A DNA stretch of 64,000 bases from Juglans regia. Taxonomy: Eukaryota > Streptophyta > Magnoliopsida > Fagales > Juglandaceae. Positions 11,500 through 23,173 of the stretch are shown here, piece by piece. Below the pieces are notes generated by a model. It saw nothing but the letters and a program-made list of their open reading frames with translations, was not told where the DNA came from and searched no databases. How positions within the stretch are numbered: position 1 is the first letter of the stretch; every line of letters begins with the position of its first letter. A program made the position numbers and the translations under genes. The DNA is taken from contig NC_049903.1 in the NCBI RefSeq assembly GCF_001411555.2, positions 32,591,083 to 32,655,082 on the forward strand. The letters run 5' to 3'.

Positions 11500-13100
11500 A
11501 ATGTGTTATTAAATGATTGGCCTACATGTTAAACATAACACATAGTTAATTTTTCTACTGTGATCTTTATATTGTCTCCTAAACAGTAGTACGTCTGGGC
11601 TTGATGCAACTTACATGAGAACTAATGTACTTTACTTCAAAACCAGTATTCTCACAGCCAATGGAGAGGGACCCATCCCCCTTCCAAATTCTACATCTCC
11701 AACTCATTTTAAAAGTAGTTAGGACAACTTGACCCATTATTATGCCATTAAGAAGCATAAAATTATCAGAAAGATTGTCAATTTCAATCTCTACGTGCAA
11801 CATATGAGCATAGAATGTGTCATATAGTGTGAGCATAGAATGTGTCATTACGCCATTGATCTGTTTAATCTATCATCATTATCCTTGTGCTTATAATATT
11901 TGAAAGGAAAGGAGAGAATCATTATCAAGCTTACGTATAGTTTAACATCTACAAGCAAGCAAGAAAAAATATATGAAACCTATTTCTTCTTCCATTTTGT
12001 TTTGGAGAAGGGCTCGGGCAGGGGACATGAAACTTCTTTTTTTCCTTATGAGATTTTCTGTTTATGAGGAAATAGTTTAGCAGCAATAAAGAGCACATTT
12101 TTTTCAAGCATTAAGACAAGACAAATGCTCTCGCTCTTATCTAAAGATAGACATTACTTCATTACCTTCCACCAGATGCATAAGTAAATAAAGTTAAACC
12201 TACTAATCGCAATGCCGAAGAGCCAATGTTGTGAACGTACTTTAATATCCACAACATACTTTAACATCATACTAATGCTTACAATTATTTCTACAAATTC
12301 TAGTCCTTGGAGTAATGAACTAATCTAGAGAGAACTTGGGAAGGAATCCTCACTAGAAGAGCCGTAGAGTATCCAACATTACAAGATTTATAGTATCAAT
12401 TATTAACTACCAACACTCCAAAACATAGATCAACAATGTCATTATATACATGCCAAACAACAAGGACCTCATCCATATGTCAACAACATTAATATTGCCA
12501 GTTTCTGCCCCAAGAGTAACTGCAACATCACACAGACAATCTCGGGGAATTCCAAATTTCCAGTGACCATAGTCCATGGAACTCCTAGCTTAGGGTGGTG
12601 GATTTCCTCCAAGTAAAGATGAATTTTGTTCTTATTTGCTTAAAATATCCCGTTTCTCTCGATGCATTTCTTGTACTTTGAACTATTCATTACAATAAAA
12701 TATACTCCCAAAAAATATTTAATTGACTGATCAAGTCTGAAAGAAGCTAGCAGATCAAAAGCTTACAATAGGATATCACTAGCATAATTAGGTCCCAATC
12801 TGGGTCAACGATTGGAAATGTGTCTCCCCATGTGTATGAAAGAATTCAGAATGGGTTACTAATGAAGCATAAATCTCGCACTAAATGCAAAATATTGGGT
12901 CTTGACGTGTATTAATAATCCCTACTTGCACAACTATGTCAGAGACAACCATTGACATAATAGATAGATATTGGTGTAGTAGTTGCAAATAAACAACAAA
13001 GCAAGAATTACTTCACACAACAAAGTCAATGTGCAAACATAAATCACTATCAGCAGGACTACATGTATTGATGCAAAAGTGTACTAGGAATGAAGAAACA
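11500..13100. other. 1.6 kb without a confident gene
   Basis: AT-rich DNA. One minus-strand open frame (11848-11579, 89 aa) begins within a short local repeat ('gtgagcatagaatgtgtca') and shows no family resemblance. A minus-strand stretch around 12480-12610 reads as ordinary-looking protein in two frames but without recognisable family. No other feature seen. Confidence 0.45.
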
Positions 13101-13139
13101 ATCACAAACTTGTATAATACCAACAATGACAAGCAATAG

Positions 13140-13869
13140 ACTTGTTAAGGACGTGTTCCACGAGTCTTTGGACTCGACTTTGATGTTTGGGGGTCGTGGG
13201 GTCTTTTGACCTGCGCGCCCATTTCGTTTCACCGCGAGTCTTTGGACTCATCTTTGGTATTTGGAGTGTCACAGAGTTGTCTGACTTGCCTGCTCTTTTA
13301 GTTTCAAACATGCCTGTAAGGAGGGAAATCATCTCCTTTATTTATTATTCTTCAATGTAAAAAAACAAAAACAAGAAAAACCAAGGGAGAAAAAGGACTT
13401 GTTCCACTGTCCACCAAAACTCTCTACCTGTAACAAATAAAGATGGCGGCCTAGGATGCCTAATGCACTTTCGATGCCTAAGTCAGTGATATGTAGAAAG
13501 AGTTATCACCCAAAACTTTGAGAATATGTTCCTTTTTTTTCCCTTGGTGTCACCTTATTATCATGTATGTATAGGCATGGTAGATTACCGATAATTATTG
13601 GTGATAGGTTTGACCCTCTAGTTGTTCTTATCAACTTGTATCTTTGATATGATAGTCATCTTGGAGATATTGGGTATATCCCAATTGTTTGGTTTGATCT
13701 TCCTACCCATCATACTTGGTGGTTACAGAATGGAGTCGTATTTGTCTCTAAGACCTAGACGACTGTTTCATTCTGCTCTTGGTCTTGTATCAGTTGGGCC
13801 TCCATACTAACCACCGATTGGGCCTCTAGATTAGGCTTGTTTCCTACTAAGGACTATAAGGACTTTCCA
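13140..13869 (+). repeat. 5' LTR of the non-autonomous retrotransposon
   Basis: This block aligns with 17090-18114 over most of its length: shared stretches include 'gttcttatcaacttgtatctttgatatgat', 'catacttggtggttacagaat', 'gtctctaagacctagacgact' and 'aataaagatggcggcc'. It contains only two units of the ~75-bp internal repeat (agtctttggactc at 13162 and 13235), whereas the 3' copy has seven. The start is uncertain because it falls in the repeat array; the end is placed at the CA after 'aaggactttc'. Confidence 0.75.
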
Positions 13870-14561
13870 GTTACTAATTCTCTTTGCGTGGGCGCGAGGG
13901 GAATTAAATAATTGATGGCGCTACTCCGCTTGTCGGTTGACCTTCCCGTATCTTGGACTATAATGTTGCTGCTAGTTTGTTGCACCGCCAATCTAGATGT
14001 GTAACTGTCCACGTGTAATCTCTTCGTACGAACGTGGTGGTTATTAAATGGGTAACGAACTAATGCCCCTTTGGGCGGGAATCTAGCAAACACCCCGCTT
14101 GACGATTATTTCTTAAGGGCCTTGGAGATTTCAAAAGTCACCCACTTTCGTGACACGTCTCCAAGATTTGGCAAATACCTCTTTCCATTACATCATCAGA
14201 TCGTGTAATGATGTTGTTGTCAGCCTCCCTTTGATTTCTTTACTCGATCACGTAATCGTCGTTCCTTTACTCCATAATCATCTTTTTACTCTTCTTCCCT
14301 TTTCTTTCTTCTTTCTTCTTCCTTCTTTCTTTTACATTCGCGTGCTTCTCTCTTCGTATTTTTCCGAAAATCTCAAATATTTCTTTGTCCTTGTTGTGAA
14401 ACCCTAGTTTCATTCAATTCATATTTGCCCAACAAGGTTCATCCCGACCCACTATTCGTGGTTCCCCCTCTTCTGCTCCAGAATCCTTTACTTAGAGGGA
14501 TGCCCCTTACATTGAGGGCGTCGACTGACACTCAGTTCTCACCTCCAGAGACCTCACTAAG

Positions 14562-15308
14562 TTGAGGAACTTTTATAGGGTTCTAGACTCCATGGTTCTT
14601 GAGCTTCCTCACCGAGGTGTGGTCAACGCAGAAGGTTTTGCAGAGAAAATGGCCTTGTCGGTCAACATTTTTAATTTCTTGAAGTTGGCTCCCACACAAC
14701 TTCATTCCCACGCTTGGAGGGTCCTCATTTGTAGTTGCACCATTTGGCAGATGGTTTTGGAGCCTACCCGAAAGGACTGCCCAGATTTAACTGCTTGGGA
14801 GTTCCTTTCAGTTTATTTGATTAGGGACTTTGCGAGCAACATCTACAGCTTCAAAACGCGTTCTAGACGCCTGGCGTGATTTGATTCACGCTATTCCAAT
14901 GCTAAACAATGGCAGAAGAAATTATTGTTTATTTCTGATCAAGGTTGGGAGTTCCCTGGACATGAAGCACTAAAGAGTGAATTTCTAGTTGCCACCAACT
15001 GGGGTAGAGTTCCTGATGAAAAAGTGGTGGCGGTCATGCTGTCGGAGTGGGAAGAAGATCGCGTTGGCATGGTTCTCACCTGGGATCAAGAAAATGAGGA
15101 TGCCATTTGGACTAAGGTCCTCTTAACTTCAACCAATATTGACCATTTTTTGGTTATGTTTGAACGCTTGTGTATGAGTGGTCGTTCATTTTTAACCAAG
15201 GCAGTAGTTTCTCCCAAGAGGAGGCCCCTCTACTCACTTAAGAAAGCCAATAAATGTTCCCGCCTGACAGGCATAGCCATTCAGGAAGAAGATGTTCTCC
15301 TCCCCTAA
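14562..15308 (+). pseudogene. gag-like protein, N-terminal part ('putative gypsy-type transposon' family)
   Basis: Two open blocks in adjacent frames, 14562-14879 and 14925-15308, joined across a stop near 14878. They encode a helical domain with features such as NIFNFLKLAPTQLHSHAWR and LFISDQGWEFPG, which resemble the N-terminal domain found in many plant gag-like proteins annotated as putative gypsy-type transposon or Transposase_28. The role would be particle or RNA binding for a non-autonomous element. It ends at a stop at 15306 followed by a frame change. Confidence 0.6.
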
Positions 15309-15861
15309 GGGAGCCTTCGGGCCGCCCTTGGCCCAAAGTGGTGCCAGGGCGGGTACAAAGGCTTCTGTTAGCATCGATGAACCTCCCTCATCGACCTCGC
15401 CTTCCACTATTAGACAATTGTTGACATGTGGGACTTCCCTTGGTCTTGACAACCTTGACGACTTGATGGGGAAAATGCTTATTGACTTGACCACTACCTT
15501 TGACTTTGACCTCCCTACTTGGTACTTCGACTCAGCTCACTCACTTTCTTTCGAGCTTCGTACGATCCCTTCTCCCAACTTTGGGTCTCTCTGCTTCGAT
15601 GCCCCTAGGAATTACTTCACCGGTGGTCGACGAGGGAGCGGGCTGAGAGGAGGAACAACTGGCCCCCTACCCCCACCTTGGGTGAAGGGGAGGGGAAACC
15701 CACTCCAAGCTCTCTCTCGACTACTACTTCTGGGGTCGAGACTCCACCCACTGATTTAGACACGAACGGGGAACGAGTTTCTATCCCTTCTCCCTCTTGA
15801 GGAGGGCACTCCCGCCAAGGAAGATGGAGGCTATGAGAGGCCTATTCTCCCCGATTTTGTT

Positions 15862-16700
15862 ATGGTGGAACCTATTCGGACCTCTGAGGGGCTTGATCGT
15901 GTCCTAAGGGGTGGGGTCTCTTTTGTTCCCATCATTGTCGAGGTCCCAAGGGGAGAGGCACCCTGGCCCCTCTTGCCCCCAAGGAGTAAGTCCATTAAAG
16001 ACATGATCGACCGGCTAAGGAACTTCCTTTCTTCAGTATTTGTAGGGCATGGAAAACTTAGCTGCTTGAAGGCAAATCCGACTGACTTAGAAGAGGAAGT
16101 TCGGTTGAGGCACATGTTCACCTTTTTGGCAAAGAGGGAGTTTGAGAAGTGGAAATCTGAAAAGGCCAAGTTGGAGATCCTCCTTGAGCAAGCCGATGGT
16201 TATGCACACTTACTGGAGGGCGAGGTGGATATTATTCATGAGGCATGAAGACTTCGAAGTGAGCTCATGCGGACAAGGGAGGCTAACGCCTATAACGGTT
16301 TTGAGCTAACACTGTTGAGGGCGGAGCGGGATTCTGCTCGGGCCCAATTGTCTGGTCTTTGAAAGGAACAGGATTCCTCCCAAAGAGAATTGGCAACCGG
16401 TAAATAGCGTTGCATTGAAATTTTAGAAGCTGCGATGACCATCGAAGAGAGCTAGGGGCGTGTTGGCCTCGAGCCATTCAAAATGCAGGGGGCCTTGGAG
16501 GATCTCTCCCAAAGGCTTGCGACGATGAAGAAGTACCAGGAGTGGGTAGATGAGAACTAGAAGAAACTAAATGATTCCATGATGCATCTCAATGCAAAGG
16601 CCAAAAAGAGGGACCAATAAGTGTTGGAGCTGGAATTAATGTTGGTCCTCGAATGAGGAACTTGTTCATCTCCTCCCCCAACTCATGGTGGCTAGGGCAG
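15862..16700 (+). pseudogene. gag-like protein, C-terminal coiled-coil part
   Basis: An open stretch at 15862-16248 (128 aa), continued in the same frame through several stops to about 16640, encodes a Leu/Glu/Lys/Arg-rich region with heptad character (for example KAKLEILLEQADGYAHLLEG). Long coiled coils after a polar linker are typical for this gag-like family. Stops at about 16246, 16360, 16405 and 16453 show that it is inactive. Confidence 0.6.
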
Positions 16701-17089
16701 TCCGCAATCGGACTTTTGGTTATGGTTATGGACTGTTGGCAAACCCTCGGACCGACTTGAAGCGATTGAACTTTTAAGTGTTTAGGCCTGATCCAACCTC
16801 CCGCCAATTCGTTGAAGCCTTAGGGCACGACACCATGCCCAGTGCCTTTTTGAGTGCAACTTCCACGTCCTCAACTCCTTCTGCTGCTCCCTCATAAGAC
16901 TCTTTGCCATTTCATTCTTTTATTCATGTATATTTGTACCTTGAACTATGTGTAGACCTCTGTTTACCGATTTTTGTGGGTACTTGTTCTCTTTGTTGTA
17001 GTTTGCTTTGTATTTGCTTCCACTTTTGTTTGGGTTGCTGGAGATATGCTTGGTAATTTCAATGACTCGATAAGTCGATCGCTTTGTCC

Positions 17090-18114
17090 ATTGCGAGTCT
17101 TTGGACTCAGCTTTGGCGTTTGGGGGTCGCAGGGTCTTTAGACCTGCGTGCCCATTTCGTTTCACTGCGAGCCTTTGGACTCATCTTTGGTGTTTGGAGG
17201 GTCGCAAGTTCTTTTAACCTGTGTGCCCTTTTCGTTTCACCGTGAGTCTTTGGACTCATCTTTAGTATTTGGAAGATCTCAGGGTCATCTGACCTGCGCA
17301 CCCTTTTCGTCACCGCAAGTCTTTGGACTAGACTTTGGTGTTTAGGGGTCGTGGGGTCTTTGGACCTGTGCGCCCATTTTGTTTCACCGCAAGTCTTTGG
17401 ACTCATCTTTGGTATTTGGAAGGTCGCGGGGTCTTTTGACATGCGTGCCCTTTTCATTTCACCACGAGTCTTTGGACTAATCTTTGATATTTGGGGTTGC
17501 GGGGTCTTTTGACCTACTCGCCCATTTTGTTTCACTGCGGGTCTTTGGACTCATATTTGGTGTTTGGAGGGTCAAAGGATCATCTGACCTGCGTGCCCTT
17601 TTAGTTTCCGAACACGCCTATAAGGAGGGAAATAATATCCTTTATTAATTATTCTTCACTGTAAAAAATAAAAAATAAAAAAGTAAGGAGAAAAAGGACG
17701 TTCCACGGTCCACCAAAGCTCTCTACTTGCAACAAATAAAGATGGCGGCCCAGGATGCCTGATTCACCTTCGATGCCTAAGTCAGTAATATGTAGAAAGA
17801 GTTGTCACTCAAGCCTTCTTATCATGTATATATAGGCACGGTAGATTACCGATAAGCCAGTGATAGGCTTGACTCTCTAGTTGTTCTTATCAACTTGTAT
17901 CTTTGATATGATAATCATCCCGGAGATATTGGATTTATCCCAACTGTTTGTTTTGATTGTCCTACCTATCATACTTGGTGGTTACAGAATTGAGTCATAT
18001 TGGTCTCTAAGACCTAGACGACTACTTCATTATGCCCTTGGTCTCGTATCAGTTGGGCCTTTATACTGACCACCCAACTAGACTAGGCCCATTTCCTACT
18101 AAGGACTCTCCAAG
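17090..18114 (+). repeat. 3' LTR of the non-autonomous retrotransposon
   Basis: Homologous to 13140-13869 but about 300 bp longer because of repeat expansion. Includes 'tatatataggcacggtagattaccgat' and the conserved 'gtctctaagacctagacgact'. Ends near 18114 (aaggactctcca). The two LTRs differ at many positions, which suggests an old insertion. I could not establish a target duplication. Confidence 0.75.
17092..17610 (+). repeat. minisatellite, seven ~75-bp units inside the 3' LTR
   Basis: The core '(g)agtctttggactc' recurs at about 17095, 17168, 17245, 17316, 17389, 17466 and 17539, each followed by a 'tttggtatttgg..gtcgcgggtcttttgacctgcg' segment and 'cccatttcgtttcacc'. Units vary by point changes. 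The open frames across it on both strands are periodic artefacts (repeated KMSPKTRGETKWARRSKDP-like peptide). Confidence 0.9.
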
Positions 18115-18271
18115 ACTCACCTACCCAATTCAATGCATCTCCCCCCGCCTTCTACATATGAATGATGTTGAACCAAAAATTCCATAAAAACAAATGTCCT
18201 AAGCTAGGGTAAATTGGCATTTAACTTGTGAGACAAAGTAAGAAGTTGAACAAGTTAAACTTCTAGAAAGG

Positions 18272-18668
18272 GATGCTAGAGACACAAAAGGATCCCACAA
18301 ACTGACGTGGCACAGTGCCAGTGTGCCACATTAGTCTTCTTTTTTTTTCATTATGTCCCTCCCTTCCCCTCTTCCCCCGCTCCTCTCCCCTCTTCCCGCC
18401 TTCCCCCTCCCTTTCCCAAACCCTCGAGCCCAGCGCTGCCATAACCCTTCACCGACGTCGCCCTTTATCATAGCTCAGCCATCTTCCTCGCCCCTCACCG
18501 ACAAGTCCGCGATATCTCTTTCTCTCTGGGCTTTAGAACAGGTTGGGGGGACGGGGGCTAGGGATGGGGGAGTGAAAGAAAGAAAAAAAAAAAAACTTAA
18601 CTGGCATGCCACTTTAGTACTGTGCCATGTCAATTTGTGAGATCTCTTTGTCTCTCTAGTATTTTTCA
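18272..18668. mobile_element. non-autonomous DNA transposon with ~60-bp terminal inverted repeats
   Basis: The left end (ggatgctagagacacaaaag..ctgacgtggcacagtgccag) is a close reverse complement of the right end (aactggcatgccactttagtactgtgccatgtcaatttgtgagatc..). The interior is a C/T-rich, GC-richer stretch (18355-18560) unlike the flanks, possibly captured DNA. Open frames inside it are compositional. Confidence 0.75.
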
Positions 18669-18669
18669 T

Positions 18670-19560
18670 TGTTAAATCCACCATTTGAATTCATCTTCCA
18701 TATTATAGCTGCAACAAAATAAATAGATTACCAATACCTCTTACCATAAATGTGAAATAGGCGCTAGGAATATAGTTCCTTTTCGGGGTGGAGTTGTGTA
18801 GATACCTATTCGAAAGTGTTTTACTTTCCAACTCTCATAGAAGAAAATAAAATGTCATTCTTGATAGAATTAGCATAAACAAAACAATCTCTATTTGACT
18901 AATCAATCCAAATTAATATAATAAGAAATACGTTTCACCAAATAATTTTATTTGAAAGTTTTTATAATACATACTGTCTATTTGGTATAATTTGATTTGA
19001 AAAATAAATTTTAAAATTTAAATATTACAAATTAAATTATACCATATAAATAGTTTGTGGTGTAAAGGCTTTCAAACATCCATCCTCAATGTCGCTTTCG
19101 TGAGTTTCTTTCATATCATCATTTGATAGGAACCCACTAAATAACAAGAAGAAATTCTCCTCCACTCATGGTAGGAGATCACCACAAAATCCATTAAATA
19201 TTTCTTATAATCTTTATAAGTTCTTATAAAATAAAAAAATAATTATCTAAAATTTGAAATTCGATTTAATTAAAAGACTCGAGATTTAAAAAAATCAAAA
19301 ATGATTTTAATCATTCTTTTAACTACTGTCTCTAATGTGATATTAAATAACAAAAAATAATATTTAAAAAAGTAAATAGCATTATACATGTTTTTAAGAA
19401 ATAAGAAAAACCAAATTATTTAAAAAGTTATAATATTTTTAGGAGGCATATTAATCGTAAACCGTAAAATAGTTATTCCGGTAAACTGTATCATCATTTA
19501 TTCTCTAATATTTTATTTTTAATTTTCCTATAAAATATATATTATTTTTTTTAATTTTGA
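18670..19560. other. AT-rich upstream DNA of the esterase gene
   Basis: No coding or repeat structure recognised. The closer part (19560-19839) would hold the promoter of the esterase gene; a clear TATA box is not obvious. A (GA)n run at 19815-19834 sits in the probable 5' UTR. Confidence 0.5.
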
Positions 19561-19839
19561 TTCACGTTACTGGAACAGCTGGACGTGACGATTGGTCCGT
19601 AACATACGGAATAGTCTAGTATGGTCAAACAACAACTGAACGAAGAACATTTTTTTTACTGGATTCTTGTTTTGTTCGGCTAAAACGGATCAAACGATCA
19701 CGGTTGGCCAGTTTCATGAGATCAAGGTGTATACATAAACCCTCGTTTCTGTCGCCGATTTGATTGAGAAGAGCAGTATCTGTGTCCGTCCCTGTGCCTC
19801 TGCGTGTTATTCAGAGAGAGAGAGAGAGAGAGAGTCAGA

Positions 19840-22004
19840 ATGGTTGGACCAATGAGACCGCAGTTTGTGCTGTTCGGTTCTTCCATTGTTGAATTCAGTT
19901 GCAGCAACGAAGGATGGGGTGCTGTTCTTGCCGACATATACGCTCGCAAGGTACTTCTTCATGATCTTCTTTCTAATCCCTCTGTTTTTTTTCCCCAATT
20001 TCTTTCTGGGATTATGGAATAGAGCCAGAAACCTTAATATGAAATCCTAGCGCAGAGATTGTAGCCCAATAAATTGTTCTGTTAACCCTGTTCAATCTCT
20101 TGTTGGCATAACTGTTGATTATGGTCTTCCTATGGGTATAGGCAGACATATTGCTGCGAGGATACGCTGGCTGGACTTCGAGGCATGCTTTACGGATTTT
20201 GGATCAAGTTTTTCCACTGGTATTGTTTAATTTTCTGTCACATCTTAATCACACCACGACTAATAATTTTCTTGCAAACAGACTATTCATATAGCAGATT
20301 CCTTACCTATAAGATTGTGGATTGACATTGTCAGTCTTATTTGCTCCTAAAAAGTGCAAATGCTATCACCCAATTGACGTAGCTTGATCCGTAAAAAGAA
20401 TTACAAAAATTATGTTACAAACCAAAGGCTATTCATGTAAAATAAATCTGAAGAACCAGGTCAAGTTTTGTCAATTTCTTGTCTTGTGTGCAATGAAGTT
20501 CTGGTCCAAAAAATGAACCCTGTTATTTGGATGAGAGACCAAGGTGAGTCCAAGAAATGGTGAATTTTAGCCTTTAAACTATTATTCAAACAAAATTGGT
20601 GTACAATGTGATCGATTGTTTGTCTGTTTCATCGTCCAAAAAATGAACTTTGTTATTTGGATGAGAGACCAAGGTGAGTCCAAGAAATGGTGCATTTTAG
20701 CCTTAACCATTATTCTAACAAAATTGGTGTGCAATGTGATCGATTGTTTGTCGTTTCATCTTTTTCATGTTGTCATGTAAGTGGCGGCATTGTTACTTGA
20801 AAAATGTAGATTTCATGCCTCAGTTTTTGCTTAATGCTTATCTTCTGTGGTTTTTAAATCCAGGATGCCGCTCTACAACCTTCATTGGTTATAGTCTACT
20901 TTGGTGGTAACGATTCGATGCACCCTCACCCATCTGGCTTTGGCACTCATGTACCACTTCCTGAATATATTGAAAATATGAGGAAGATAGCGACGCATCT
21001 GAAGGTAGGTAATCTTTCAGCCTAGAGTTTGGCACTTCTTCTTTTCGACTCCTAGAGTTAGCATTTTTGAATGTGTATAAAATGCATGATTTAATTTGAG
21101 AAATAGGTCCTCCATGTCTTTCCCACTGATTTTCCATCTCTTCTGCTGAAAAGGTGGTAGCCTGCACAGGTTAAAATAAGCAGGTAAGATAGTATCATTA
21201 TAAACTACAACAACTTATGGTGTAGAAACCTTGGCACTCATCTCAAGCAGTGGTTAATTAATTTGGTGCATAACACTGATCTTTTTGTTTCCAGAAACTG
21301 TCAGAGAAGACTCGCATTATCTTTCTCAGTGCTCCTCCTGTCTGTAAGGAAAAAATCAGCGAAATATATAGGTGCTTATAGCGATAATCTTGTATTGTGT
21401 GTTAGTTTCATGTAAACACTTTCAGTTTTAATAGCATATTGTAGGCTGGAAACAAATTTTTTTTTTCTAATGGCATATACTTAATTGGAACGTACTAGTG
21501 ATACATTAGCAGAGCTGCGAACAATTGAGTCTTGCCGAATATATTCAGAAGCCTGTTTGGCACTGTGCCGAGAGATGGATGTGAAAGGTATTGATCTCTG
21601 GACTGCACTTCAGAAAAAGGACGATTGGGAAACTGATTGCCTTACGTAAGTTTGCTTACATGTGTCATAGATTGAGTTTTTTTTATTTATTTTTAGTGCA
21701 ATGCCTATCAGTTATTAAACCCCAATACTAAAAAAAATGCTTATTGAAATCTACTGAAAGCCAGTCCTGAATATCCCTCTGCAGGGATGGCATACATTTA
21801 TCAGCTGAGGGGAGCAAGATAGTTGTGGAAGAGATACTGAATGTCCTTAGAGAGGCCGACTGGGAACCAAGTCTACACTGGAAGTCAATTCCAACTGAAT
21901 TTGAACAGGTTTTATCCATTCCTCAACTGAGTCCTGATTTCAAGACCGTGGTTAGTATCTTTAAGGCTAGCTATTGCAGATACAGTCAATGGGATAGGTT
22001 CTAA
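19840..22004 (+). CDS. GDSL-type esterase, isoamyl acetate-hydrolysing esterase (IAH1/CPRD49) family
   Basis: Six exons: 19840-19950, 20142-20219, 20864-21004, 21295-21371, 21499-21645, 21785-22004; all introns are GT-AG and the joined frame is 774 nt (257 aa plus stop), close to the usual ~250 aa. SGNH hydrolase blocks are all present: block I FGSSI (catalytic Ser15), Gly in GYAGW (44-48), FGGND (Asn79), and DGIH (Asp186, His189). The protein starts MVGPMRPQ like plant CPRD49-type members, which have FGSS rather than GDS in block I. It likely hydrolyses small acyl esters; the natural substrate is unknown. No signal peptide is seen. The C-terminus after 'PTEFEQ' reads VLSIPQLSPDF.. and stops at 22002-22004; in relatives this tail varies, and a further downstream exon using the GT at about 21951 cannot be excluded. 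Confidence 0.93.
20504..20759 (+). repeat. tandem duplication in intron 2 of the esterase gene
   Basis: Two copies of about 130 bp (20504-20633 and 20634-20759) share 'tccaaaaaatgaac', 'gttatttggatgagagacc' and 'aaggtgagtccaagaaatgg'. The repeat does not include exon sequence or splice sites. Confidence 0.9.
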
Positions 22005-22590
22005 TATGTATTATTCCAAATTTTTTTTTCCTGTCAAATATTTGGCAGCAATTTGAAACTTTGAGGTTGATGATGTTGAAATTAGAATTATAGGGAATAA
22101 ATTGACGGCAACCTTGAGTTCAAATTATGAAAATACATATCTAGCCAAAAATAATTCCCATAAATGTTTGTAATTTCTACTTCTTGTTCTATTTGGTTCA
22201 TGTATAAGTAAACCTGTCTCTCTTTTTTCAACCTGTTTTTGTTGTGCAAAATGGAAAATTGTTCTTTAACCCTTGACACCACCAAAGAAACAATAAGTGA
22301 TGGTAAATGCTAAAAGGATAACTTCTTGGAGGTGTCAATTTATTCCTTTGGGAATTTATAGGATTTTAAAACGAAATCAAAGGTTTATCTAATTATGTCC
22401 TAATATATTTGAATCCCCAATAAAAAAAGGAAAAAAAAAATTTGTTCATTCCCCTTATGTTTTGACCAATCACCTACTCGAGATTAAATACTTTTTAAAA
22501 AAATAATAATAATCTCATATACTAATACCATCTGTGGATTAGGTCCATCAAGTAAGAATTGTATCTATTCTTCCTTCTAACTGCCATCTT
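22005..22590. other. 3' flank of the esterase gene, AT-rich
   Basis: Probable 3' UTR followed by AT-rich DNA with a poly-A tract near 22425-22440. Nothing else recognised before the LINE remnant. Confidence 0.5.
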
Positions 22591-23050
22591 TAAATGTTTG
22601 CGTTTTAGTGATCAATGGACTTGAATCTATCAATGCATCCCTACTCACGCCTACTCTATAATGGTCAATGGAATACCCCATAGTTCATTAAACCATCCAG
22701 AGGTCTACGCCAAGGCCACCCCTTATATTTTCTCCTCTTCATCTTAGGTTCCGAAGCTCTTTCCAGACTTCTCTTACAAGAGGAACAACAAGGTAACCTA
22801 TGAGGAGTCGAAATCTACGTAGATGGACACCGATCACCTCCTTTTCACTGATGATCCGATTCTCTTTAGCCATGCAACCGAGCGTGAAGCTAACACAATA
22901 GCCAACACTTTTGCACCTTATGAGACATGGTTAGGCAAACTATTAACAGAGGGAAACCCAGAATTAACTTCAGTAAAACACACAAATCCCTCTCGCGCAA
23001 TCGCAATCTCTAATCCGCTTACTTTAAAACAACCTAATGAGATGGGATGA
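22591..23050 (+). pseudogene. L1-type LINE reverse transcriptase fragment
   Basis: Plus-strand translation shows GLRQGHPL...LFILGSEALSRLLLQEEQQG (about 22692-22796), matching the conserved 'GLRQGDPLSP' block of plant L1 reverse transcriptases, then HLLFTDDPILFSHAT (from 22835), the box with the catalytic Asp pair in which FADD has become FTDD. Frame changes and a stop separate the blocks. The upstream endonuclease and the first half of the reverse transcriptase are missing. Confidence 0.8.
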
Positions 23051-23173
23051 CCACCAGATAGACAGCAATTCGGTTGTTCAAAGAGACCGATTCACACACC
23101 CAGGACCACTCCTCCAAACATAATGGACAAAGCTTCAATCTGCTAACATTTATGAAAGGCATAAGCTTCTCCT

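Larger units (their letters stand above)
13870..16900 (+). mobile_element. internal region of a non-autonomous LTR retrotransposon (gag-like only)
   Basis: Between the two LTR copies there is a leader (13870-14560) and a single gag-like coding region with stops and frame changes, but no protease, integrase, reverse transcriptase or RNase H. This is the layout of large non-autonomous (LARD/TR-GAG type) elements that depend on a related Gypsy element. No convincing primer-binding site was seen directly after the 5' LTR. Confidence 0.7.

Noticed and set aside
11579..11848. 89-residue minus-strand open frame
   Set aside because: No recognisable family, starts within a small local repeat, no supporting splice or regulatory signals.
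15292..15759. 155-residue plus-strand frame within the gag-only retroelement
   Set aside because: It is Gly/Pro/Ser-rich and overlaps the linker of the gag-like protein in the region of frame breaks; not a separate gene.
17092..17610. Regular direct repeats that might suggest a CRISPR-like array
   Set aside because: The units are contiguous ~75-bp repeats without unique spacers, inside a plant LTR; it is a minisatellite.
18353..18684. Pro/Ser-rich frames inside the inverted-repeat element at 18.3-18.7 kb
   Set aside because: C/T-rich composition yields open frames on both strands; one frame runs into the terminal inverted repeat.
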